A stretch of 64,000 bases of DNA from Pseudoselenomonas ruminantium (GTDB lineage Bacteria > Bacillota > Negativicutes > Selenomonadales > Selenomonadaceae), in the NCBI GenBank assembly GCA_015058625.1, contig SVCA01000008.1, forward strand, positions 93,630-157,629, given 5' to 3'. Under the pieces are notes generated by a model. That model searched no databases, had not been told where the DNA came from, and saw only the letters and a program-made list of their open reading frames with translations. A program made the translations under genes and the position numbers. This document shows, in pieces, positions 8,534-15,351 of the stretch (its first letter is position 1; each line of letters starts with the position of its first letter).

Positions 8534-8562
8534 ATTATAACACTAAAAGCCATGCCTTGCAG
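8534..8562 (-). promoter_or_regulatory. Promoter of the mqn cluster
   Basis: On the minus strand CTGCAA (8557-8562), 17-base spacer, TATAAT (8534-8539), about 33 bases ahead of the first mqnE start. Confidence 0.55.
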
Positions 8563-8627
8563 GGCAAAAAATCACATGAAAAAGTTGACAATGAAAAATT
8601 TTTAATGGAAATTTAATCCCCTTCTTC

Positions 8628-8655
8628 TTGTATTTTAATGTTCCCCTTCTATAAT
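8628..8655 (+). promoter_or_regulatory. Promoter of the small secreted protein
   Basis: TTGTAT (8628-8633), 16-base spacer, TATAAT (8650-8655). It places the start site near 8662, giving a leader of about 50 bases. Confidence 0.5.
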
Positions 8656-8712
8656 GACCAATGTAGTCAGGAGTTAACAAAACTTAGTTTGACAGCAAAG
8701 GAGAGATACAAG

Positions 8713-8958
8713 ATGCTTAACACCAAGAATGTTAAAATGACTGCTATCGCCCTTGCCGGAGTTATGAGCCTGGGGATTGGCGGACTTACGGTAAGCGCTG
8801 CAGAAGCAAGTCCCTTTCATCATGGACACAACTACGAAGTGCAGGAACTTGCACACAGACACCATAACGAACACCCCAAGAAATATTCCGAGGGTGAGCG
8901 CAACACCGCCGCTATTTTGGGCGCAGTAGTTGGTGCCGTTATTGCCAAGAACACCTGA
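8713..8958 (+). CDS. Small exported protein with Gly-rich hydrophobic C-terminus
   Basis: 81 residues from the ATG at 8713; AAAGGAGA 8 bases upstream decides this start. A signal peptide (MLNTKNVKMTAIALAGVMSL then TVSAAEA) should direct export. The mature part is His-rich (HHGHNYEVQ, HRHHNEHPKKY), which could bind metal. The C-terminus, AAILGAVVGAVIAKNT, is almost the same as that of the protein at 57051-57545 (AAIGAIVGAVIAKNT), a Gly-zipper-like tail. No known family recognised. It stands alone between the divergent mqn cluster and the convergent Crp-type gene. Confidence 0.75.
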   Translation: MLNTKNVKMTAIALAGVMSLGIGGLTVSAAEASPFHHGHNYEVQELAHRHHNEHPKKYSEGERNTAAILGAVVGAVIAKNT

Positions 8959-9035
8959 TTGGCATCCCCTTAGCTAATTCTTCCCCACGAAGGATTACAC
9001 ATACATTCGATTCCTAAATTCTCTAATTCTCTACT

Positions 9036-9068
9036 AAAAAGGACATGCCCCCACAGCATGTCCTTTTT
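9036..9068. terminator. Bidirectional terminator
   Basis: Perfect 13-base arms AAAAAGGACATGC / GCATGTCCTTTTT between convergent genes; T-runs follow on both strands. Confidence 0.9.
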
Positions 9069-9079
9069 GGTATGCAATT

Positions 9080-9775
9080 TTATAAGTATTCCTCAAACCG
9101 CTCCATATCCAACACTTTGACGCATTTGCCATCCACCGCGATAATTCCCTCTCTCTGCATGGCGGAGAGTTCCCGCGACAGAGAAGGTCTTGTCACCGCC
9201 AGATATGCAGCCATAAATTCCCGACTGCCAGTAAGTTCCAGTTCCCGCTTGCCCTGCAATTCAATGAACAGGAAGCGGATGATTTTCTCCCGCAGGCTGC
9301 CGCTGGCCAGCACCTTTATCTTGTTGTGCATGAAGTATGCCTTGCGGGCAAAGATGCGCATGAGGTTGCGCTGGATTTTCAGCGCACTGCGGCTAAGCTT
9401 GCCGCCTGCCTCAAAAGTGAATAAGTCACTGGATATTTCCAGCAAGCGTACAGGCGTGACGGTTTCCACATACATATCGTAGGGCTGCTTCAACACCTCG
9501 TAGACTTCGCCGAACATATCCCCCGGCTCGTTGATTTCCGACAGGAAGATACGCCGTCCGGAGAAGGTATCCTTGAGGATATGCACCTCACCCGCCAACA
9601 GGATATAGAGGGATTTGGGCATATCGCCCTCGTGAAAGACAATCTGCCCCTTGGGATATTCCCGCAGATGCACCTGAGCAGAAGCCAGCAGTTCCGCCAC
9701 TTCTTCATCACTCATGCCCGCTGCCAAAGAAGATTTTTTCAGCACCGGAATCAGTTGTTCCCTGTCCCCGCTCAT
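9080..9775 (-). CDS. Crp/Fnr-family transcription regulator
   Basis: 231 residues. N-terminal cyclic-nucleotide-binding type beta-barrel (about 20-130; PKGQIVFHEGDMPKSLYIL, EPGDMFGE) and C-terminal winged helix with a clear recognition segment SREFMAAYLAVTRPSLSREL near 185-205. No Cys cluster of the Fnr type is visible, so it does not look like an Fe-S oxygen sensor. The gene starts 3 bases after the flavin reductase gene, with SD GGAGT inside the end of that gene, so the two form one operon. Effector unknown; the pairing with a flavoprotein and with suf nearby suggests redox or stress control, as inference only. Confidence 0.88.
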   Translation of the reverse strand: MSGDREQLIPVLKKSSLAAGMSDEEVAELLASAQVHLREYPKGQIVFHEGDMPKSLYILLAGEVHILKDTFSGRRIFLSEINEPGDMFGEVYEVLKQPYDMYVETVTPVRLLEISSDLFTFEAGGKLSRSALKIQRNLMRIFARKAYFMHNKIKVLASGSLREKIIRFLFIELQGKRELELTGSREFMAAYLAVTRPSLSRELSAMQREGIIAVDGKCVKVLDMERFEEYL

Positions 9776-9778
9776 ATC

Positions 9779-10282
9779 TTACTCCTGCACCAGAATCTTT
9801 TCGATTTCGACGATGTACATGGTATGGTAGTCATTCTGATACCAGCGTTCATCTGCAGCCTTGTCGATAAAACATTCCTGCTTGATTTCCTGCGCATAGA
9901 GCTTGCGGCAGAGCATGGTCACACGGGCCTCATCAAAGTAGGTACGTCCATTGTCATGTTTGACGGTCAGCCCGCTCTTGGCGATTTTATCCTCATCCCG
10001 GCCAGATACCGTACCAAAGTAATTCATCATCTTGCGGCGGTCCTCACCGAATACGGAAATGGTCAGCCCCTCGGCCTTATCCACAAATTCCTTGGTGTAG
10101 CGGGACGGACGGATGAAAATATACGCCACCGGCTTACCCCACATAATGCCCATGCCGCCCCAGGAAGCCGTCATGGCATTGCTCTTACCCTCGGCTTCTC
10201 CTGCAATCAGCAGCCAGTCCTTGCCAATTACCTTAAATACGCTTTCGTTAAAATCATCGGGTTTGATTTCTTTTATTGCCAT
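9779..10282 (-). CDS. Flavin reductase-like FMN-binding protein
   Basis: 167 residues from ATG at 10282, preceded by AAAGGAAAGG. FMN-binding split-barrel fold: SNAMTASWGGMG (flavin phosphate segment), KPVAYIFIRPSRYT and FGEDRRKMMNYFGTVSGRD are typical of the flavin reductase domain. Such proteins reduce or bind FMN, sometimes as flavoredoxin-like electron carriers in anaerobes. An upstream in-frame start at 10348 would lie within the DnaA-box palindrome and lacks an SD. Operon with the Crp-type gene downstream. Confidence 0.82.
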   Translation of the reverse strand: MAIKEIKPDDFNESVFKVIGKDWLLIAGEAEGKSNAMTASWGGMGIMWGKPVAYIFIRPSRYTKEFVDKAEGLTISVFGEDRRKMMNYFGTVSGRDEDKIAKSGLTVKHDNGRTYFDEARVTMLCRKLYAQEIKQECFIDKAADERWYQNDYHTMYIVEIEKILVQE

Positions 10283-10307
10283 TATAAACACCTTTCCTTT
10301 TTCACAT

Positions 10308-10405
10308 TTATCCACAGGGAAATTATACCATGGATGCAGAAAATCCACAAAATCTTGGAGTTATCCACAGAATTGCCGTGGATATCCCCAAGATTTTGTG
10401 GATAA
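10308..10405. promoter_or_regulatory. Cluster of three perfect DnaA boxes in a nested palindrome
   Basis: TTATCCACA occurs at 10308-10316 (+), 10361-10369 (+) and 10397-10405 (-). The last two lie in a long inverted repeat: 16-base perfect arms at 10343-10358 and 10388-10403 enclose a second 7-base pair of arms (TATCCAC 10362-10368, GTGGATA 10378-10384). Degenerate boxes (AAATCCACA at 10341) add to the cluster. It sits in the 147-base gap between sufU and the flavin reductase gene, possibly overlapping that gene's promoter. It could titrate DnaA, couple this gene pair to DnaA, or work as an RNA hairpin. Confidence 0.75.
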
Positions 10406-10429
10406 CTTGCATTTATTTTCCCTATATGC

Positions 10430-10861
10430 TTATTTCTGGTCTTTGAGCGCATCGTCAAGCGTATGCCATGCCAGAACAGCACATTTTACCCGTGCGGGCA
10501 TATGCGCCACGTTTTTGAGTGCCAGAGCTTCGTCGAGTTCTTCGAGTTCATCCTCGTCCACCAGTTCGCCCTTAATCATGGAGATGAATTTATTGGCGAG
10601 GCGGCGGGCGTCCTCGACACTCTTGCCGCGAATCAGCTCGGCCATGATATCGGTGCTCGCCTGGGAAATGGCACAGCCCACGCCGGTAAAGGCAGCTTCT
10701 TTTACGACGCCGCCTTCCACCTGCAGTTCAATGGTGATTTCGTCACCGCAGCTGGGGTTCTTGCCCTTCATCTGGCAGGTGGCACAACTGAGTTTATGCT
10801 TATGGTCGGGGTTGCGGCTATGTTCTCCTAAAACTTCCGTATACACATCATCAAGCGCCAT
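10430..10861 (-). CDS. sufU: SufU-type Fe-S cluster scaffold/sulfur transfer protein
   Basis: 143 residues from the ATG at 10861 (MALDDVYTEV). Conserved ligands of the SufU/IscU fold are visible: Cys-x-Asp in NPSCGDE, Cys in TGVGCAISQAS and Cys in ARVKCAVLAW. In Firmicutes SufU is a zinc protein that accepts persulfide from SufS and feeds SufBCD. It has the 18-21 residue insertion between the second and third ligand regions typical of SufU rather than IscU. The start overlaps the end of sufS by 11 bases, and it closes the suf operon. Confidence 0.93.
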   Translation of the reverse strand: MALDDVYTEVLGEHSRNPDHKHKLSCATCQMKGKNPSCGDEITIELQVEGGVVKEAAFTGVGCAISQASTDIMAELIRGKSVEDARRLANKFISMIKGELVDEDELEELDEALALKNVAHMPARVKCAVLAWHTLDDALKDQK

Positions 10862-12086
10862 AACCAAGTACACCTCTTACTTTCTTTAACGATTCAATCC
10901 AGCGGTCGATGTCTTCCCGCGTGTTATACAGGTAGAAACTGGCCCGGCAGGTCGCATTCTGCCCGAGATAACGGTGCAGGGGCTGGGCGCAGTGATGGCC
11001 CGCCCGCACGGCTACGCCGTCATTGTCGAGAATGGAGGCCACATCATGGGGGTGCACATCCTGGACATTGAAGGCAATAATGCCCGTCTTGTTGTCCTGC
11101 GTCGTGTCACAGCCGTACAGCTCAATAAACGGCAGTTCCCTGAGCTTAGGCAAGGCATAGTTCAGCAAATCGGCTTCGATGGCTTCGATGCGGTCAAAGC
11201 CGATTTTTTCGAGATAGTCGATAGCAGCGACCAGACCTGCCGCCCCGCCGACGTTCTGCGTGCCGGCCTCGAACTTTGCGGGCACTTCTGCCCAGGTGGA
11301 ATTCTGTTCTTCCACATACTCAATCATATCGCCACCGCGCAGGAAGGGTTCCATCGCATCGAGCAGCGCATATTTGCCATAGAGCACGCCAATGCCCATC
11401 GGCGAGAGCATCTTATGGCCGGAGAAGGCGAAGAAATCGCAGTCCAAATCGGACACATCCACAGCCATATGTGCTACGCTCTGAGAGCCGTCCACCACGC
11501 AAATGGCACCGACACTATGGGCTTTTTGGACAATTGCCTTGACGTCATTTTTAAGGCCCAGCACATTGGAAACCTGCGTTACGGCAACGATTTTCGTGCG
11601 TTCCGTAATCTTCGTTTCAATATCCTCTGCGGACAAATTGCCGTCTTTTTCGAGATAGATGTATTTGAGCGTTGCGCCCTTGGCCTTGGCCACCATCTGC
11701 CAGGGCACGCAGTTGCTGTGATGTTCGGAAATCGAAATCACGATTTCGTCCCCGGCGTTGACATTATGCAGGCCGTAGCTGTAAGCGACAAGGTTCAGCG
11801 CTTCCGTAGCGTTCTTCGTAAAGATGATTTCCTGCGGGCGCTTGGCTTTGATAAATTCTGCCGTGCGTTTCCGTGCCCCCTCGTAGATATCCGTGGCCTT
11901 GATGGACAAGGCATAGGCACCGCGATGCGGATTGGCATTGCAGCCGCCATAGTAGCCGCAGATAGCCTGAATCATCTGTTCCGGCTTTTGCGTAGTCGCG
12001 CCATTGTCGAGATACGCCACCTTGCGGCCATTGATTTTATGATTCAGTAAGGGAAAATCCTTCAAAAATTCCTGTGCATCAGCCAT
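10851..12086 (-). CDS. sufS: SufS cysteine desulfurase
   Basis: 411 residues from ATG at 12086 with SD AAAGGAGG. Class II (SufS-type) PLP enzyme: EHHSNCVPWQ, VDGSQSVAHM, PLP lysine in FSGHKMLSPMG, and the active-site Cys in RAGHHCAQPLHR. It takes sulfur from cysteine for Fe-S assembly and passes it to SufU. The start overlaps the 3' end of the SufD-type gene by 8 bases, showing translational coupling. Length and motif order match the family. Confidence 0.95.
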   Translation of the reverse strand: MADAQEFLKDFPLLNHKINGRKVAYLDNGATTQKPEQMIQAICGYYGGCNANPHRGAYALSIKATDIYEGARKRTAEFIKAKRPQEIIFTKNATEALNLVAYSYGLHNVNAGDEIVISISEHHSNCVPWQMVAKAKGATLKYIYLEKDGNLSAEDIETKITERTKIVAVTQVSNVLGLKNDVKAIVQKAHSVGAICVVDGSQSVAHMAVDVSDLDCDFFAFSGHKMLSPMGIGVLYGKYALLDAMEPFLRGGDMIEYVEEQNSTWAEVPAKFEAGTQNVGGAAGLVAAIDYLEKIGFDRIEAIEADLLNYALPKLRELPFIELYGCDTTQDNKTGIIAFNVQDVHPHDVASILDNDGVAVRAGHHCAQPLHRYLGQNATCRASFYLYNTREDIDRWIESLKKVRGVLGYGA

Positions 12087-12915
12087 TAGAAAGCCTCCTT
12101 TGCAGGTAAGCGTCAATTTCTGCCTTTAATTCATCGTTATCAATGCGGTCAAGAACCGGCTGGAAGTTTGCTTCCACCACGAGTTTCTGTGCTTCTGCCA
12201 AATCGAGGCCACGGCTCATCAGGTAAAAGAGCTTTTCTTCGTCCATCTTGCCGATGCTTACCGCATGATGGCCGTCCACATCATCTTCATGGGACAGCAT
12301 GATGGGCACGCTGCGGTTCTGTACATGGTCGGACAGCACCATAACTTCCTCGTCCTCACGCCCCACAGAGCCTTTGGAACCTTCGAGGAAATCCAACGTG
12401 CCGCGGAAGGTCTTTTCCGCCCCGCCGAGCAGTGCCCCGCGCACCTGCATATTGGCATCCGTGCGCTTGCCCTGCTGACGGATGATGTAGTTGAGATCAA
12501 TCTTGCGCCCGCCATCACCGAAGTACAGCCCCCAGACATCGGCAAAGCTGTCGTCGCCAGCCATATCCACCGTAAGTTCTGCCGCCGTATGTTTAGCGCC
12601 TGCTTCCACGGTCGTATAGTTGAACTTTGCGCCCTTGCCCACATAGACTTTAATGCGGCTCGTGACAGCTTCGTTCTCGTCCACCAACTGAGCATAAATC
12701 AAATTCAGTTCCCCGCCATCGGCGATATGGGCCTGCACATCCAAATTCCCGCCCTCGCGTCTGTCGAGCACAATGCTCTTGCTTTCGCCGGCTTCCACGA
12801 GAATCTCTTCCGTCTGGACATTTTCGCTAAGTCCTGCCGGAACGGGAACGTCATTGACCTTCAGCCACCGCCAGGTACGCATGGGAATGGCGGAAAAAAT
12901 TTCTTCATTTAACAT
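12079..12915 (-). CDS. sufD: SufD-type Fe-S assembly protein
   Basis: 278 residues, SufB/SufD superfamily beta-helix protein: a short version compared with the usual 400 or so. The segment DHVQNRSVPIMLSHEDDVDGHHAVSIG split near 200-225 matches the conserved core (HxxxDVxxHHxxxxG), and the C-terminal MSRGLDLAEAQKLVVEANF is the usual SufB/D tail. Pairs with SufB and SufC. SD AAGGAGG before ATG at 12915. Position between sufB and sufS is the standard sufCBDSU order, though this shorter N-terminal half is notable. Confidence 0.88.
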   Translation of the reverse strand: MLNEEIFSAIPMRTWRWLKVNDVPVPAGLSENVQTEEILVEAGESKSIVLDRREGGNLDVQAHIADGGELNLIYAQLVDENEAVTSRIKVYVGKGAKFNYTTVEAGAKHTAAELTVDMAGDDSFADVWGLYFGDGGRKIDLNYIIRQQGKRTDANMQVRGALLGGAEKTFRGTLDFLEGSKGSVGREDEEVMVLSDHVQNRSVPIMLSHEDDVDGHHAVSIGKMDEEKLFYLMSRGLDLAEAQKLVVEANFQPVLDRIDNDELKAEIDAYLQRRLSNG

Positions 12916-12936
12916 TAGCTTTTCCTCCTTAATCCC

Positions 12937-14346
12937 TTACCCCATAGTACCTTCAAGCTCGATGTTGACGAGATTGTTCATTTCGAGTGCGTATTCCAAA
13001 GGCAGTTCCTTGGCAATCGGCTCCACAAAGCCGCGCACAATCATGGCCCGGGCTTCTTCTTCGTCAATGCCACGGCTGGTCAGATAGAAGATGGCCTCAT
13101 CGCTGATGCGGCCAATCTTGGCTTCATGGCCGATATCCGCTTCGTCCCCTTCAATATCCATAACCGGCAATGTATCGCTGCGGGAGAGATTATCGAGCAT
13201 CAGGGATTCGCAGTTCACGGAGCACTTGGCATACGGCGCGTTCTTCGTCACCTTGACCGCACTGCGGTAAGTGGCCATGCCGCCCGCCTTGGAAATCGTA
13301 CGGGTGTTGATGTTGGCCGAAGTATGCGGTGCCGCATGGATAACGCTCGCCCCCGTATCGAGATTCTGCCCCTTGGAAGCAAAGGTTACACCCGTGAACT
13401 CACAGCGGGCATTTTCCCCATGCAGCACACTGCAAGGATAGAGGCAGGAAATATGCGAACCAAAGGAACCGGACACCCATTCGATAATGCCGTCCTTTTC
13501 CACCAGGGCACGCTTGGTGTTGAGGTTCATCATATTGCGCGACCAGTTTTCAATCGTGGAATAACGCAGGCGCGCCCCTTCCTTGACAAAGAGCTCCACG
13601 CAGCCGGCATGGAGGTTGGTCACATTGTGTTTCGGTGCGGAGCAGCCTTCAATAAAGTGCAGGCTGGCATTTTTCTCTACAATAATGAGTGTATGCTCAA
13701 ACTGACCAGCACCGGCAGCATTGAGGCGGAAGTAGCTCTGCAAGGGCATTTCCACATGAACGCCTTCCGGCACATAGACAAAGGAGCCTCCAGACCAAAC
13801 AGCACCATGCAGGGCCGCAAATTTATGGTCTTTGGGCGGTACGAGGGTCATAAAGTATTCCTTGACGATATCCCCTTGCTCGACGAGCGCCGTTTCCATA
13901 TCGGTATAGATAACGCCCTGTTTGACCATGTCTTCCTGAATGGAGTGGTAAACCACTTCCGAGTCATACTGAGCACCAACGCCGCCCAGCGAGGTCTTTT
14001 CCGCTTTGGGAATGCCGAGCCGGTCGAAGGTATCCTTGATAGCCTCCGGTACTTCCTCCCAGCTGCCGGTCATCTTGGCATCGGGCTGTACATAGGTCAC
14101 GATATCGTCCATATGGAGTTCTTCGAGGGACGGGCCCCAGGTGGGCAGTTCCAGCGAATTATAAACTTCGAGGGATTTTAAGCGGAACTCGGTCATCCAT
14201 TCCGGGTCATGCTTGCGCTTGGAGATATCCCGCACGATTTCCGGCGTCAAGCCGCTATGGGATTTGTAGGCCGAATGGTCTTCGTTTTTGATATCGTAGA
14301 GGGTGCGCTCGATATCCTCTACATAGGTTTTCTTCTTCTCAGCCAT
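12937..14346 (-). CDS. sufB: SufB Fe-S scaffold protein
   Basis: 469 residues from ATG at 14346; AGGAAGG is correctly spaced for it, while the upstream TTG at 14355 is not. Typical SufB features: AQYDSEVVYHSIQ, VWSGGSFVYVPEGVHVEMPL split around 200, EGCSAPKHN with a conserved Cys, and the C-terminal DEADIGHEAKIGRISDEAIF segment followed by LTSRGIDEEEARAM. SufB carries the nascent cluster in SufBC2D. Its start lies immediately beyond the sufC stop. Confidence 0.95.
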   Translation of the reverse strand: MAEKKKTYVEDIERTLYDIKNEDHSAYKSHSGLTPEIVRDISKRKHDPEWMTEFRLKSLEVYNSLELPTWGPSLEELHMDDIVTYVQPDAKMTGSWEEVPEAIKDTFDRLGIPKAEKTSLGGVGAQYDSEVVYHSIQEDMVKQGVIYTDMETALVEQGDIVKEYFMTLVPPKDHKFAALHGAVWSGGSFVYVPEGVHVEMPLQSYFRLNAAGAGQFEHTLIIVEKNASLHFIEGCSAPKHNVTNLHAGCVELFVKEGARLRYSTIENWSRNMMNLNTKRALVEKDGIIEWVSGSFGSHISCLYPCSVLHGENARCEFTGVTFASKGQNLDTGASVIHAAPHTSANINTRTISKAGGMATYRSAVKVTKNAPYAKCSVNCESLMLDNLSRSDTLPVMDIEGDEADIGHEAKIGRISDEAIFYLTSRGIDEEEARAMIVRGFVEPIAKELPLEYALEMNNLVNIELEGTMG

Positions 14347-14351
14347 AGCGC

Positions 14352-15104
14352 TCAACCTTCCTGTTCTTCACGGATATGGGCAAAGCCGCGGCTGTTGATG
14401 TCCTCAATGAGTTCCGCGCCGCCTTCTTCCACAATCTGACCGTTCATCAGAACGTGTACCTTGTCTACCTTGAGGTGTTCGAGAATGCGCGTGTTATGGG
14501 TGATAATCAGGCAGGAATTTTCCTCGTTATGGAACTTGGCCACACCTTCGGACACAATCTGCACGGCATCGACATCGAGACCGGAGTCCGTTTCATCGAG
14601 CAGCGCCAGTTTCGGATTGAGCATCAGAAGCTGCAGGATTTCCGTACGCTTCTTCTCACCGCCGGAGAAGCCGACATTGAGATAACGCTGAGCGTATTCC
14701 GGGGCCATCTTGAGTTCCTGCATGGTTGCCTTGAGTTCCTTGCGGAAGGGCAGGAGTTTTACCTTTTCGCCCGTGATTGCCTGCTTGGCTGTACGCAGCA
14801 TATTTTCCACGGTGATGCCGGGGATTTCCTCCGGGGTCTGGAAGGACAGGAACAGGCCTTTGCGGCTGCGCTCGAAGGTTTTCATCTCCGTCATATCCTC
14901 GCCTTCGAATTCCATGCAACCGCTGGTTACCGTATATTTCGGGTGGCCCATGATGATGTTCATGAGTGTAGACTTGCCGGAACCATTCGGCCCTAAGATA
15001 ACATGCACTTCCCCCTTGCCTACGGACAAGGAAAGGCCCTTCAGGATTTCCTTATCCTCGACACCGGCATGGAGGTCCTTAATTTCCAAAAGCTGCTCTG
15101 CCAT
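14352..15104 (-). CDS. sufC: SufC ABC-type ATPase
   Basis: 250 residues. Walker A GPNGSGKST, ABC signature FSGGEKKR, Walker B LALLDETDSGLD. Cytoplasmic ATPase that drives the SufBCD scaffold. First gene of the suf operon, with promoter at 15193-15221 and a candidate operator just downstream of it. SD AAGGAG is 9 bases from ATG at 15104. Confidence 0.95.
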   Translation of the reverse strand: MAEQLLEIKDLHAGVEDKEILKGLSLSVGKGEVHVILGPNGSGKSTLMNIIMGHPKYTVTSGCMEFEGEDMTEMKTFERSRKGLFLSFQTPEEIPGITVENMLRTAKQAITGEKVKLLPFRKELKATMQELKMAPEYAQRYLNVGFSGGEKKRTEILQLLMLNPKLALLDETDSGLDVDAVQIVSEGVAKFHNEENSCLIITHNTRILEHLKVDKVHVLMNGQIVEEGGAELIEDINSRGFAHIREEQEG

Positions 15105-15160
15105 TACTAAACTCTCCTTCTAAAACAACAGTGGATACACTGTAAAAACCTCGTATATTT

Positions 15161-15221
15161 AATCCTTAGTAAAATTGTCAGGATTGATTCTTATTTTAGG
15201 ATGTCATAAAAGAAAAGTCAA
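15161..15221 (-). promoter_or_regulatory. suf operon promoter with candidate operator
   Basis: On the minus strand TTGACT (15216-15221), 17-base spacer, TAAAAT (15193-15198). Around the expected start site lies the inverted repeat AATCCT / AGGATT (15161-15166 and 15180-15185). This placement suits a repressor such as an Rrf2-family Fe-S regulator, but the regulator is not in the window. A small hairpin (ACAGTG-GATA-CACTGT, 15128-15143) follows in the leader. Confidence 0.6.
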
Positions 15222-15351
15222 TAGATTTCACCAGCTCTCATAAATATTGCATATAATTGAGAGTTATTATCGCAAGAAGGAATTTACCGACCAATCACGA
15301 ATAAAACTGTATGAATAGTCTCGCATAATTCACCAGGGAGGTGGGTTTCCC

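Noticed and set aside
8590..8656. TTGACA at 8584 as the -35 for the small exported protein gene
   Set aside because: No acceptable -10 at 16-18 bases; TTGTAT-16-TATAAT further down is better.
10283..10429. oriC
   Set aside because: DnaA boxes are present but no dnaA, dnaN, gidA or AT-rich unwinding region is nearby.
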